Positions 1 through 12,836 of a stretch of DNA of 64,000 bases are shown here, in pieces. Each line of letters begins with the position of its first letter. The first letter of the stretch is position 1. Made by a program: the position numbers and the translations under genes. Origin of the DNA: Isoetes taiwanensis (taxonomy: Eukaryota; Streptophyta; Lycopodiopsida; Isoetales; Isoetaceae); assembly GCA_021234155.1 (NCBI GenBank), contig JAJEKV010000853.1, forward strand, positions 1 to 64,000, read 5' to 3'. The notes under the pieces are model-generated. The model saw only the letters and a list, made by a program, of their open reading frames with translations, searched no databases and had not been told where the DNA came from.

Positions 1-3000
1 TTGTAGCCCCATTGCCATGATATAAGCTAGTTTTTGGAGGCATCGTCCATGGTAATACTATACGAAAATAGACAATGTGGCGATCAAAGGGCCGCCCTCA
101 CGAAAGGCAAAATCCACTGTTTCCTGGGTGGGGTGATATGGGACATGGACTTCACCCCTAGTGCCTCATGCCAAAGAAGGCTTTCGGCCTTTGCTCCAAG
201 TCATTCCAATGCATGAGGATACTACTGGGCCCCATACTTCCAACCCGTATAAAGGGCGAGGCTCCACTAGACTTACGAGCAGGTGTGAGCCCAGTGGGTC
301 CAATCATACAACTCGGCTCTATGACTATTGTTTTGCATTGCATATAGTGCTTTCGGCCTGGCATAGTAACTCGTAGTATGGATGTGTCCCGGTCATGGTG
401 GAAACTCCTCCCAAATATTTGTATGGTTGCTGTACATTACGCCCTCGTGTGCGGAAGGGAGAAGAGGGGATCCTCGGTGTCCATTGAGATGATCTGAAAC
501 CACCTTAGTCTTGGCCAAGTTGTGGCACGCATAACGATCGCTTGACAAAATGTGTCGAGACGCCGAGATGTGTTTGCATATACTGGTGTGTAAGCTAGAG
601 GTCCACATCCTTCGGCCCTTATATTAAGCACTTGATGATCACGGTAGAAGGAGGTGAGCCCGTCGCCCCCCATTATCGGCCAAGCTTGACTCTCCAATTG
701 ATCGGTATAAAGCCCAAGCAATGTTGGGAGAGAGGGCATCCTGTGAACCCAAATGCACTATGAATGGATTTGGCTTGTCGGCTGCATGAGCCAGGCATCT
801 TCCTGCACCATGCACGTTACATGATCTCCCGGAACCCCAGGCAACAATCTTGCCATAAGGTTTTCCGAGGCCTTACGGTGTCAAATGCCTTTGCAAAATC
901 CACGAAGCAACAATATAGATCCGGCAGGCGGTTCCTGCTGTCTTCTTGAGCTACATGATGTGAAAGTGCAATTCCAATGGTTGAGTGTTGAAGTGCAGAT
1001 CACTGCTGGGTGAGGGCGAAGTATCTCTACGCCTCTGCCAGGCTGTCAGCTAACAAGTCGGCAAGCAATTTTGCAAAACCGGCCCGACCATGATTGTTCG
1101 GTGGTGGGTGAGTCACGGGTCACCTACCTTATAGATAGAACAACTTCTGCTATTGGTCCTTTGCATGGGGAAGCCTTCACCTTAATGCCTTGTTTGACAA
1201 AGCGGTCATGCTTGGTAGTATAGGCTGACCACCTTGCAGCGTTGCTGCACCATCGGGTCCGGGGCTTTCCATTGGCAAGGCCAGCTGTAAAGCCTGTTCC
1301 ACGTCCCGAATCACAGTTCCAACCTTTGGGCCTTCTGCGGGGTAATCGCATGTGCCTTGTGTGCTGTTGGGGACATTATGGTGTTGCAAGTGGCCCTCAC
1401 TGCTCGGGTGTTCACAGCCAGGGCTGTCTGGCTTTCTAGAACCCGCGGAAGGTCACAGAATTGACGTTCAGGAGATAAAACATTTCCTTGATGTCTTTTC
1501 GCAATGTACGGCTTTCTTAGCTTTAAGGAAGACATGATACATCACATTACATGTGGTAAAAGCGAGAATTACGTGACTTGGCCAGACAGGCGTGTTCCTT
1601 GCACGCATCAAACCATTGATTCGTGGGAAGGTTGTGTTCACAGGTGTCGGCGACATCAAAACATCTCTACACTTGATCCTAAGCTATCGGTCCAGTACGG
1701 AAATTGTCATTTGCTCCTAGTCATAGGATATTGCAATTCTGCCGGGTCATCTATAAAACATCTGGGCGCAAGCCCCGCATGTTCATAATCCAATCGCAAT
1801 TTGAGGCGCGGAGGCGTAGCCTGGGGGTCGCACAACTGCCAAGCCAACTTCAAGTAAGTGGTAAATTAGTACGAAGTCGATCTCTTCATCCCTATTAGTT
1901 GTTCCCACACCATTTCCTTGGCGACATGCATATCACCTTTCGAGGGCACCGACGCATAGTCCACCACACTAGATCCTCCCCACATTTTCCACCATCTCTA
2001 GTGCTCTTGCGGGTGGGCCCGGCCTTGTACCGGGTCCATTTCACAGTTGAGTCAAAAGATACCACCAGGCAAAAGCAATTGTCTACCGCAAGCGCGACCT
2101 GATTGTCATCGATGTCGAAGTGGCCAAGGCGCTTCTGCCGGGGTTGCGCATCACCCACATTTTTTGCCTCATCGATCAAGGGATCAAATCATGGGTTGTT
2201 CTACCGGTCTCGCGCGGTGAAGTCCAAGGAGTATGACCTTTGTAGCTGCTTATCTGCGTATGTCATCATATAGATGGGCATGAGGTCCGACCTATCCACA
2301 TCAGGAGTGGGTGTGATAGAAGTTGCTTACGCATGTGGAAAGTAGCGGTACATACAAAGTGCCGCTCTGCGATTTGCCTGCGCATCCACAATCACCAAGT
2401 TGTGCTTATACATCTTGAACAAAGGCCCGAAACTGTGCGGGGCGGATTCGATAGTAGCGAGGCAACTCCCACCGCTTTCCTGTGCAATCATTGAAGATTG
2501 AGTAGCGGCGGTATCACAACCGTCGGGTATCTGTGTCTGTCTCCATGTTTCCATAAGGAAGATCGGTCCATGTCTGTGACAGCGAGTTGAGACTATCTCG
2601 CCGCCATGGGAAGCCCACAGAAAAATGATTCGAGGAGAGACTCATCGCAGGCTTCTATTCCTATTTGTCGGCCGAGGCGGCGGTTGGGGATCGGTGGCGG
2701 CGTGAAGAGGATAAGCGGTAAGCGACTGAGATGTCACGAGCAACAGAAGGGTGAAGCAACTTGACGATGCGGTACATATGACGAAGAAGTGGCATGGTCG
2801 GGGCTGCTGGAGGTTAAGCGAGGATTCACTTGTGACATTTGGTGACGAAATTTGCATCTTACCGAATCGATCCTGCGACTCCTCCACTATTTCGAATACT
2901 TTTAACTTTTGGCTTCAACTTCGTGCTGGGTCTTCTTGTTGAGGTGCAGGAGTGGTCTCATTCAACGCATACAAGGCAGTTCCTTGTTTTCCTTACTGGC

Positions 3001-4350
3001 GTAGGATAGCACTTTCACTTACGCATCTCGTCGTGAGCGTGACTGCGAGTAGGCGTTCTGGTATTTGGCGCCATAGGCGTCCGCCCTAATAATATGTCTT
3101 GTACGGGGAATGTCATTCGAGAGCAGAATCCAACATTGGAGCAGTTAATGGGGTCCTCCCACCGCCTCTTGTCAGGGCCCATTTACCACATTGTGTTCTC
3201 AGCCTCTGATATCACCGGAACTCTGATTTTTTGGGTGAAATCCTGCTCGGCTGTGAGGAGTTGTTTGTTGTCCGCGGAGCATAAGTGTGTGGCCTACGTT
3301 GGGAGTAGGGGTGGCATGGGCGTGGCTTGGGAGTGCGATGGCAGACGGTCCTGGCGGCTTACCTGCGGACTCTTGGCGGGTGGGGCTGAGTGGCGAGCTA
3401 TAGCGGTCTCTCCTTCTGGCGGGAGCTTAGCTCCTGCTGAGGTATTCTTGCCTTTTCAATTCATACATGCACAGCTGCAATTGCTCATGAGCCTGCGCAT
3501 TGAGGCCCTTGCCTTGTTGGGTGGCTGCTTTCGACTCCTGCCTTAGATCTCATTGCGGAGCTATACTCCAGTTACATAGCGAGTCGACATAGGGTTTGTT
3601 GCGAGCCACTAACATGTCTCAACCACCCTAGTTTGAAGGGCTCTCAATTGTAGTGGCTCTCTTCCAAGGCACGAACTTTTTTTAGCATCCATGATGCTTG
3701 ACTCCACAGGCTGATTGGCGGGAGATGGTTACCGTGTCTCTTGCTCAACACGTTTGCTTTTCTGGCCATGTGGTTTCAATGGCGGTGGACATGGAATCCA
3801 TGCGAACTGTCGACAAGACTCTTCTTGTCATACGCCTTTGAGTGCACTAGGCGGCCATCACTAGTCTTTATATGTGGTCTCCATGCGGCTTATATTTGTT
3901 TTTGTTCTTGTTGCTTGCCCAGAGCAATTTGGAGTGCGAGGCATTTCTCACATGAGCAGCAATTCAGGCTTTGTTGCCACCTGCCATTGCTTGAACCTGT
4001 TTCCAGTGCTCCTCAAGCTACTGGTTTGGTGCGTGAAGCAGGATACGACTATTTTGCTAGGCTAGAGTATCTATAGGCACAGCCGGAGCTATATTTGTTG
4101 CGAGACTTTTGCCCGCTTCTCTTTTCAAGTAACCTATCAATTTTGCGGTGTCATCGTGCGATTGGGGATATGTACTCCCAATAGAAGTTTCTTTGCGCCA
4201 TATCTACTTATTTAGGTAGAGAATTTTAACGTACTCACGCACCATCCATGCATATCACATGGGGTTGGATGGGGCGCGAGGGCTCGTCCGGCTCTTCTAT
4301 CAGGGTGCCATGGGCCGAATTCACCCCTCTGAGGCCTTGTCACAGCCTCC
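1..4350 (-). pseudogene. LINE (non-LTR retrotransposon) ORF2 relic: endonuclease plus reverse transcriptase, 3' part off the window
   Basis: Read on the minus strand through several frames, this stretch matches the order of a LINE ORF2. An AP-endonuclease-like block lies near 1.9-2.6 kb (VIVDAQANRR near 2.4 kb, where families have a GDFNA-type motif; GHFDIDDNQVAL near 2.1 kb). RT motifs follow: SPGPDG at about 1250-1266, LYCCFVDFAKAFDTV at about 877-921 (first catalytic Asp block), LPTLLGLYTDQLE at about 690-735 and LAKTKVV at about 505-525. The YADD box should lie near 640 but reads FYRDH, so the second catalytic Asp pair is lost. Frames change at least every 100-300 bp and stops are frequent, so it is long dead. 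The element enters the window at base 1. The GVKQGCPLSP/LFGLYID style of RT is one I associate with non-angiosperm plants and algae; the clade needs a phylogeny. Confidence 0.72.
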
Positions 4351-4378
4351 AAACACTTTGATCATGCACAACCTACGT

Positions 4379-4735
4379 CCCTTCTGTTTGATCAAGCTTC
4401 CGTCGGAAGCGGTAGCGAGCTGAGTGCAAGAAACAGGGTCATTCTTTCACATGGGACACACAATGAAAGTGTTAAGTCACTGCATAAATCAAAAGCCTTG
4501 ACCTCAAGTTCAACCTCTTGCCACCTTGGACACATGCGAGAATAAGAACCTCTGTCCCTTCTGGGGCCCGTCCAGAAGCTTCACGTGTCGAGGCGGTGGC
4601 GAGGGCTTCCAAGTGCAAGAAGCAAGTGCGGGGCTCTTTCACCCTTACGGACACACATGCAGAAAGTGTTCAAGTGCATAAATCAGCGCAGCCCTCAGGA
4701 TTTCAACCTGCATACCCTTCACGGACACTTGTGCA
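4379..4735. repeat. Two degenerate tandem units of about 176 bp at the 5' side of the LINE
   Basis: A first copy (about 4379-4523) and second copy (about 4556-4713) both run from TCCCTTCTG through a CGGTGGCGAGGGCT/CGGTAGCGAGCTGA block, GTGCAAGAAACAGG/GTGCAAGAAGCAAG, ACACACA and AAAGTGTTAAGT/AAAGTGTTCAAG to TGCATAAATCA. Spacing is about 176 bp. They sit at the upstream end of the minus-strand LINE, where some LINEs carry promoter monomers. That role is inference; they could be an unrelated duplication. Confidence 0.6.
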
Positions 4736-4739
4736 GGTG

Positions 4740-5160
4740 AAATAGCTTAATGGCTTCAAAATGCCGCAAGGCTTTAGCATGTAAATGTTTTAATCCAAGG
4801 TGATTGGATGGTGTCACACCCTTTTGAATCTGCTGCTTAAAATCGGGTTGCAAAAACTGTTTTCTCCTCTCAGATCAGGAATCATCACAGAACCGACATT
4901 CTATTGATATGCATTGCTCCAAAAAGCAGTGCGGATCAATAGATATGAAAAAAGTATATAGTGCTAAAAAATAGAACAATGGAAACCCTAAATCCAGCAC
5001 TGAAAATCTATTTGTTTTCACTCTGAAATCTTGTTAAAACATCATCAACATAAAATATCTTTGAAATAACTGTTGAGAGGCTCTCAAAGATATAAATTTA
5101 AATCGGCAAAGTCACAAAAAAATAGATATGAATAAAAATGTAATATGAACCACTGGCGAT
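4740..5160. other. AT-rich stretch with no recognisable gene
   Basis: AT-rich sequence with A-runs. I see no coding frame, tRNA or clear repeat in it. Confidence 0.5.
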
Positions 5161-5166
5161 GGTGCA

Positions 5167-5630
5167 GGCTGAAAATCATGTTTTTGCTATGGAAACACCA
5201 TTCAAACACATACAAATCACATACCTTCAGAAAGATCTACGGGGAGCTTTCCAGCGATAAATTTCAGCTGAACGGGTTAAAATTCCCCAAATATGATAAA
5301 ACTATGGACAATACCACGAGCACTTGAGGGTTTTTGTGCCCTCAATTTGCAGCCTGAAAATCTGAGTTTTGCTGAAATAGTATTAGAAACACATCTGATT
5401 ACATACCAATAGGAAGAAATCTGAGATGGCTTTAGCATAATAAATTTCAGCTGAAACGAGAGTTCTTGATCTCGGATATGATCAAAAGTGGGCAGCACCA
5501 CCAACACTTGAGAGTTTTAGGGCCCCAATTTGCAGCAATCATGTTGTTCGATGCAGAATAATTAGTGAAACATATACAAATCACATCTGAAAGGAAAAAG
5601 AGCTACGAGATGGCTTTTCCAGCGCAACAA
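5167..5630. repeat. Three degenerate tandem copies of a ~182-185-bp unit
   Basis: Copies start near 5167, 5352 and 5532. Each carries, in order, GCAGCCTGAAAATC, a TTTTGCT stretch, AAACACAT..AAATCACAT, GAAAGA..CTACGAGATGGCTTT, AAATTTCAGCTGAA, a GATCTCGGATATGATC-like block and GGACAGCACCACCAACACTTGAG, with mutations. On the minus strand each unit could encode a peptide like FDHIRDQELSFQLKFI, so an ancient coding or transposon origin is possible. A 28-A tract (about 5671-5698) follows. Confidence 0.65.
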
Positions 5631-5671
5631 ATTTAAAAAGATAATATAGTAGGAGGCTCAAACCAATTACC

Positions 5672-5703
<32 letters not shown>

Positions 5704-5706
5704 GCA

Positions 5707-6550
5707 TTGTGGTCTTATTTGGCCTCCATGAGTACTTGTAAGAAATATCTTCTTTGGATTCGAGGCCAAGCATGGCATTCCAATGTGATTGAGGCGGTGG
5801 ATGGCGGTCACATTCCATATGACCCCTATAGAGCATGCTCTGATTATTACAATAGAAAAGGCTTTCACTCCATTCTTTTACAAATCATTGTTGATTCTAG
5901 GTGTACGATATGGGATTATGATGTTGGTTGGGCAGGAAATATGCGATTGGGCACTATTTCAAAGAACATCTGCGATGCACCAAATTTACATCGGAAAAAT
6001 GGGTAATTATTTCATATTGGATGATGCTAGTTATAATGCTAGGAATTGGTTACTAACCCCATATTTGAATGTAGGTCCGGCATTTACTCCAATACAAAAC
6101 TTTGGGAATTTCATTCAATCTAGCACCGGGATATACAAGTGGAGAGGGTGTTTGGTATACTTAAAGCTCATTTTAAGTATATTATTGAAAGAAAATGGAG
6201 ATGCGTTGAATCATGTTCCGCTAGTTGTTTCAACGTGTCTAGTTCTACATAACATGTATTATTCACAATGATGCTTTTGATGAAATTTGGATCGGGAAGC
6301 TCAAGAGGAGTTACAAGAATGTAGGGATAATCTTTGCTAGGGCGGCTTACGAGAATGAGGTGTGGCTTATGATGGTGTTGCAAATGCTTCGGATTCTGAT
6401 GTTCAAGAGGAGGTGGTTGTACTCGATTATCTATTGGAGGATACTGCAAGAAGGGACCTATTAACTAGAGCTTTCTATGAAGTAAACAAATGCAGTGGAA
6501 TTGCAAACATGGAGGAGGATTGCAATCTGTTTGTTTTTGTAACTATATAA
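5707..6550 (+). pseudogene. PIF/Harbinger (DDE_Tnp_4-type) transposase relic
   Basis: The reading matches the family core: VIEAVDGGHIP, then DYYNRKGFHSILLQIIVD, DVGWAGN, CDWALFQRTSA, NYFILDDASY, WLLTPY, VERVFGILKAHFK and VSTCLVLHNM, ending near RRDLLTRAFYE. The first catalytic Asp codon is at 5800-5802 (frame 1), the second at 5945-5947 (frame 2), and the Glu at 6142-6144 (frame 1 again). All three are still present but separated by frameshifts; further shifts follow at about 6200 and 6260. Harbinger elements normally carry a second Myb-like ORF and short inverted ends flanking a 3-bp TTA/TAA target. I found neither with confidence. A cut-and-paste enzyme acting in the nucleus when intact; inactive here. 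Confidence 0.82.
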
Positions 6551-8356
6551 AAGTATTACTCACGTTGAATTAAAAATAACGGACATGTCTCATGTCACGT
6601 AGTGGAAAATGTAAACTTTTAAGACATGTCTTATATTATTGAGACATGTCTTATTTGTTATAATGAAAAAATGATAAAAATAAAACATGTCTTAAACACG
6701 ATGTGGCATCATAAAATGGTGTCATATCTCTAATATATAATTGTAATATGGAGGGTAAGGGGCGAGCTTAAACCTATTTAAGTATTTTTTAATCATTTGT
6801 TTAGAATTGAACACGTGTAAGTGTGAGAAAATTTGGCCTTTTTCAAAAGGCGGCAATTATCTTGCAAATAGGAGCTAGAAGATGGTTCGGGAAGCTCATA
6901 CTAGCTTCAAGATAACTCGAAGCTCATACTAGGTTGTGGAACTCTCCGAAAAGGTTATAGGCTTTTCTGCAGAAAAAAGCGGAAAGGTGGGCTATTGTGG
7001 CCCGTTGTGCGTGGACAGGAAAGGAGACTATGGAGAAGGAGACTATGGAGTTATGTTAGCTCGAGCCATCTCTCCATGTAAACATAAATTAAACCCACAT
7101 CACCATGTCGCTTGGAGTCGTAGGAACCCTATTCTTCATTTCACAAGCCTTTCCTTGAGATTTTTTCTGACATGGCTTTACGCTTTAAAGAACCGTCGTC
7201 ATACATTTCCTTTTTAGAGCTGAGGGAGTTTTTCTAATCCATGGCCTGCTGCCAATAGAATACTTTTCTTAGTGTATCCCTCTGTTTCTCTGCCATAATC
7301 TAAATTCTTTTTGAATTGAGCCGCGTATTCTTGTGGTGCACTGTTTTGCTTGACCCAGTTGAAAAAGTGCAAATCCGAAGCCGTAATATCGTCGATTACG
7401 CTTTCGGGAGGCGGAGTTACGTATGCAGGCATCGTTTTTTGGTGGAAGGGAATGGGACTTGACGTCGGTTGCACTAATTGGTTACGATGTTTTCTTAGCG
7501 GGGATAAGAGGAAAGGAGGACATTCTTATAGCCGGTTGCTTGCAAAAAATGTTTTCCTTCAGGCGATGGCGGTTTTGATCAACCCGGTGCCCACTATGAA
7601 TCTAAGCCCTACAAAAATGTGTTTGGTTTGCAAATTGCTAGAAAGGCTATTTGTATTCCGGGAGGCGTATGGGGTTTGATGCGTGCAAATCGGCAAAAAT
7701 CCCCTTGTATCGTGTTTGAATTTTTGAAACCCCTTTGAATCTGCAAAAATTGCCTAAAAACCCAAAAGGACCCTAAGTGCGAGTATGTTTGTTTGGTTTA
7801 CCGGGTCACTCCCGTGGTTTTATCTGTAGAAACTATGTGAACCCCCTTATTTGTATTATTCGTGAACTTCGAAAAAGATATCATCCTTTATCGGCCCAAT
7901 GAGTAGTAAAGTACTATTTAAAGTTGATAGTAAACTAGATTTGCGCTTATGGCGGTGGAAGCCAAGATCTTCTTAGAAGGGCCCGGAGATGTTAATTACG
8001 GGCTTTTAATACTGTGTTTGCATGTTGGATTAAAGGACCTCTTAAAGCGTAATTGCCCTTTTCTACATGTTTTCCACCTTGGATTTCTTCTTTGTAGCTA
8101 AGGTCAAGTAGCACATTACGCTCCTTTGGGGGCGAATACAAATGAACCACAAGACCTTATCTGAAGCCAAAGCCTCTATTGCAAAGCCGACAAGGTTTGT
8201 TTGCCTCGAAATGTTATAGTACCTGCACTGCATAACATGCTTAATTCCAAGATGAGCAGCTGGTTTTGCTAGGGGGTTTCCTAATCCAAACTGATCATTC
8301 TATTTGGTTTTGGGTTTGCAGCTTCATATATTTTGAGTACGGCTCCATAATTGGTA
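6551..8356. other. Intergenic stretch around the small ORF
   Basis: Mostly AT-rich, degenerate sequence. Apart from the 86-codon ORF I see no supportable gene. It ends with the target-site duplication of the hAT element. Confidence 0.4.
7214..7474 (-). CDS. Unidentified 86-codon ORF
   Basis: An uninterrupted small ORF with an ATG at both codon 1 and codon 15 (MPAYVTPPPESVIDD). It is hydrophilic, ends with a short basic and alanine-rich stretch (YTKKSILLAAGHG), and has no signal peptide or membrane segment. I do not recognise the family. It lies 0.7 kb downstream of the Harbinger relic on the opposite strand. It could be an exon of a captured gene or a chance ORF. Confidence 0.2.
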   Translation of the reverse strand: MQPTSSPIPFHQKTMPAYVTPPPESVIDDITASDLHFFNWVKQNSAPQEYAAQFKKNLDYGRETEGYTKKSILLAAGHGLEKLPQL

Positions 8357-8364
8357 TTCCATAG
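8357..8364. repeat. hAT target-site duplication, left copy
   Basis: TTCCATAG immediately before the CAGTGTTGT end; identical to 12724-12731. Confidence 0.85.
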
Positions 8365-11300
8365 CAGTGTTGTCAGTGCGTTTAATGCGATGCGGGTATT
8401 ATCGTATTTAGCATTATTAATGGTATGCATACCTCTCATTTAAAAAGTACTTTAAATACATTTTATAGAATTATAAAATACTTATTAAATACGTAAAATA
8501 CGTACTTTACGTATAGTACGTTAAGTACTTCGTGTAATTTTTTAAAACTATAATTTCTTGTATTGTAGTTGAAATAGTTGCAATAACAACTAATATGAAG
8601 AACTTCAAGTTTTAAATAAGTGAACCAAAATATATTACTCTAGAAAATTAAGTATTTCTCGAAGTTTTGAAATCAAAATATGTCTATTTAAGAGTTATAT
8701 CTCCTCATAATTCTAGTTTTAATTCAACCACAAAATAAAAAACATATAGAGTTTTACAACATCAACAGTATTTTTAAAATGAAATCCACAAATAATCACC
8801 CTTCTTCTTTGTCCTCTTTATCATCGGACTGGGTTTACATTGATGATTTACCTGGATGCTCTTCTTAGTAAGCTCATCCTCACTCCCAACTTCTTCTTCT
8901 TCAATCATGTCAAGCTCATCTTCATATTAGTAAACATGGCCGAGGAGGGAAGTTTTTTTTTTTGTTAAAGGAGGGAAGTTTTGGTGTTTTTTTTCCGGGG
9001 ATTTGGGTTTTTAAAAAAAAAAAAAAAAAAACCTCTTTGAATACATTTTGCCTAAAAGACACCCGGACTTAAGCCTATTACCCGTATGGATCTAATAGCC
9101 TTTAAGCTGCCGAGTCCTAGATATGACTAGGTGTTAATCATATCATAGGCCTTGAATGAGCCATAAAATTACTCCAGTTTGAAGATAAAGAACACTTGAT
9201 TTGAGACAAACGACAAATGAATTAAATTGATTTAATACAAAGCAAAACCATAACAATTATTTCAGCATAAGCGATCAAAGGTTTTCAAATATATTAGTAG
9301 CAAAAGCTCATTGTTTCCAAGTAGAACATAATAAAAGGCATTTTAACATTTTATATCGTTAACTTAGAAGTAGAAAAAGTAGTAACTTGTAATCATGGCT
9401 ATAAGGTTTTAGGATATCCCAAATAGACATTACGCCCATATAATCAGGACCAACATAGAAATAGAGTTTTAGAATTCACCAAATATACTCTCATGACTTG
9501 AGCAATAACTTTGCTCGGTTTCAAACCATAACATCACCATATCACGGGGATAAGTTCGATTTTGCATGTCAACCGATTCAAAATTAGCCCTAAGAAGGGT
9601 AATCTCAAAGGACAAACGGTAAGCAAGAACCTATCAAACAAGCCTTTCAACATATTTTAAGCAATGTAAAAATACAAGCTCATAAATAAGCGATGAGGTC
9701 ATCGGATCTATCCCATTGCAGGCAACAAAATAGCGAGGGCAAATATCAAGTTAAGACAAACCACATAGCCTTGGTTATCTTACAATCATTTAAATCCATA
9801 TATTTCAAGTGATTATCCACGAGCAGGGCAATGGCGAGGATCTTTAGGATAGAAAGTAGCCGGGTTAACATGAAAGATAGATATGCGCTTCACGCAACTC
9901 AATAAAGGATAACATTAACATAGAAATGATGAATGTCTTAAATGCGCTATGCCCACAAACAAGGGTGATGTTTAGGTCTACATAAAATTATAAATTATGC
10001 ATAAAGTAATACAATGAAATCAGGAGCGAAAATGGAGATGGCCCTACACAAAAATTGGAGAATAGATCAGATTATAGGAGCTAGTAGGCTGGCATTACAA
10101 ACACAATCTGAGTAAAACTTGTTTTGATCCCTTAGTTATAATAAGAAGCACCTAAACCCAGTTATGAGGAAAAAGCTAAAACAACAAATAGATATATTGG
10201 GCCTTGAGATGAAATAAGACATTGAAGTAGACAAAGTTGAACATATGATCAGCAGATTAATTGGACATATTTAACGACATGTAATTATTGGAGTTCAAGG
10301 CAATCTTGACCAAAAAACCAGCTAGATCTTCAACATACAAATCATCTAGATAAATTAAGGAATAGGCATCTCTAGCATAATAGTAAAGGCTCATATTATA
10401 TTACACATGCAATATGGTTAATGTCTTCCATAAAAAACATTGGGTCTACTTGGATGTTATTGAGACACCCAGGAAGCTAGAATAGAACATATAAAAGAGA
10501 TCACCATAGAACTTGCAAATCCAATAGAAGTAACAAGAGGCACACAAACAAGGGTGATATTCACTCCAAATGAAGCATAGAAAGCATAAAATAATAATAG
10601 AAACAAGTAGGAGTAAAGCAAAATCTGCTGACTTGGTTACAGGGCCATGTTCAAGGCGCACAATCGGAATGAATAAGATGGTTAAGGCTATAAAGAGGCA
10701 TTCCATTGTTGGGAAAGGCTGCGAGTTGTAGACACTGTAAAAACACTCGAAACCTAAATGGAAATGAATCTAGATCACACAACACAAAAACCCAAGTGCA
10801 CAAAAAATACATTAGAATCTAGAATGGCCGGCAGACAATTCCATATTGAAGGTGGATCAAATATTAAATCATCTATAAGAAGCTCTTAACAATATTAATG
10901 GCAAGAAGATAGTAAATAACGAACAAACAGATTAGGTAGGAAAAGAAAAATATACAATGTTAATGGGAGTTAGATCCAACACTGCAATAACTGATCGTAA
11001 ATATATTCACGTATCAAGATAGATCAGAAATATTTAATCAGCTAAAAGAAATTCCTAACTAGATTATATCGTGATCATTAAACCTGATTGTTGTTGGCTG
11101 CATCAATTTGACTATGTTCTTTGGTTGTGTTGACATCCAGATTCAAGATACCAGCATCATTAATTGGAGTCACCTTTGTCTTGTAAATTCTGTGGGAGCT
11201 ATCTTGTGCTATCTTATCGAAAAGATCAATTTCATGCTGCCGGATGCAACATAGATTCCATAGAGGCGAGACTATAGAACTCATACACGGGGGTAGGCTT

Positions 11301-12723
11301 GCTTTGGATAGAAACCTTTTTATAGGCAATGGGAAGCAAGCATCTACATGAAGCTATCAACCATCCGAGGCATTTGAAGCCATCATATATCCGTCAAGAA
11401 GCATTACACATCATTTCGCGACTTCCATAGGATTTAGATGAAAAATAGAACCATAACCTTATATAATCAAAGAAGATTGCATCGCGGCCATCAATCATCC
11501 TTACCTGTCATATGGGCGGGTTCATGCGCTACTGAATCCAATTTGGTTAGTGGAGATAAGCCCTAATCGTTAAACAAATTGGAGCTCTTCTGTAGTTGGT
11601 GGGATTAGGGTTTTGCCACAAACCTAACCGTCCCACTTTGTAAATGAAACAAAACCCTCTTCCTCTTCGAAAAAATAATATGGAAATGATATGTATTTTA
11701 ATTTCATTGTGACAAAAATGGATAAGCTCAAAGCCGACCCTATAGCAATTTTTTTTCATGGTGCTGGCCATGATATTAACCTTTGACTTAATACAACATG
11801 TTGATTCGTCCCGGACAAGACCTTAAAATTCAAATGCTTATCACAAGTCATCCATGGTTTTTATTACTACACAATTAGTTGCCTAGGAGATACATCATAG
11901 AAATTTAGATGGGAAGCTACTTTTGGGACATGCTCAAATGGGTTCAAGAAGCCAATTAGTCAAAGATCACTATAGAAGACCTATGGCAAAATATATGTGT
12001 CTAAGATACGTCGTTGTTAAGAAGCACCATAAGGGGCATGTTTTTGAAAATTAAGCATCCTATTAGTCCACATTCATATAAAAAAAAAAAAAAAAAAAAA
12101 AAAACCCACAATTCCATAATTTCCCCATTCTAAAAGCACAATCATAGATCTATGCCGTCGGATTCAACTCGAAAGCCCGATTAACAAAAGATTCACCTTA
12201 GATTTACAGCTTCGTTGCCTATTTTTTCAGCACATCGACCTCTAAGCTCGGCTATGGCGACGGGCAGACATCAACGGGAAAAGAAATCATAGCACGGATG
12301 AACATCTGACATGTAATTTGCACTTAGAAATTTTTTCCCAGTCTGGGCACGTATCTTAACCACGACACTTGTTTGGCCGGAAAGCACTTTCCGGTTCCAA
12401 ATGTAATTTTTTTTGGAATTTTTTTTGCTGAAAAAGATTATTTTTGGATTTTTTTTTGCCTGAAAATTATCATTTTTTTTCTCTAGTAATCATATATATA
12501 GGAAGATAACAATATGTTTCCTAATGTATGATTTTATTTTTATTGATCTAATGTCATTTGGACCTTTTTATGATACGTACTTTACGTATTAATACGTTAA
12601 GTACGGTATTAATAAAACAAGAGCTCAATTTGACCTGTCAACTTATAGGTATATTACGTATAGTACTGTGAGGAAGGTACGGGACGTACGTAAATGTAAA
12701 ATACGGGTACGTAAACAACACTG
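8365..12723 (-). mobile_element. Complete hAT-superfamily DNA transposon (4359 bp), probably non-autonomous now
   Basis: The left end begins CAGTGTTGT (8365-8373) and the right end finishes with its complement ACAACACTG (12715-12723). Subterminal regions on both sides are rich in TACGTA-type motifs (8460-8530 and 12570-12715), as expected for hAT transposase binding sites. The element is flanked by an exact 8-bp duplication, TTCCATAG (8357-8364 and 12724-12731), the hAT hallmark. Near the left end (about 8800-8950, minus strand) a reading DELDMIEEEEVGSEDEL resembles the acidic tail that often ends hAT transposases, suggesting minus orientation. No dimerisation or catalytic core can be read, and the middle 3 kb is AT-rich with A-tracts at about 9010-9030 and 12078-12101. 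Ends and duplication are seen directly; orientation is inferred. Confidence 0.85.
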
Positions 12724-12731
12724 TTCCATAG
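12724..12731. repeat. hAT target-site duplication, right copy
   Basis: TTCCATAG immediately after the ACAACACTG end; identical to 8357-8364. Confidence 0.85.
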
Positions 12732-12836
12732 CCCCATGCTCATTTATGTTGTCATTTTCCACGATATAGCGTGCATCGAATTTGCACTGGGCAATTTCAA
12801 TATTTTTAAGCAAATTGATTTAGCCAATGCAGTAAG

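Noticed and set aside
10446-10706. 86-codon minus ORF with hydrophobic stretches in the hAT interior
   Set aside because: AT-driven hydrophobic frame, no homology signal, no support from neighbours.
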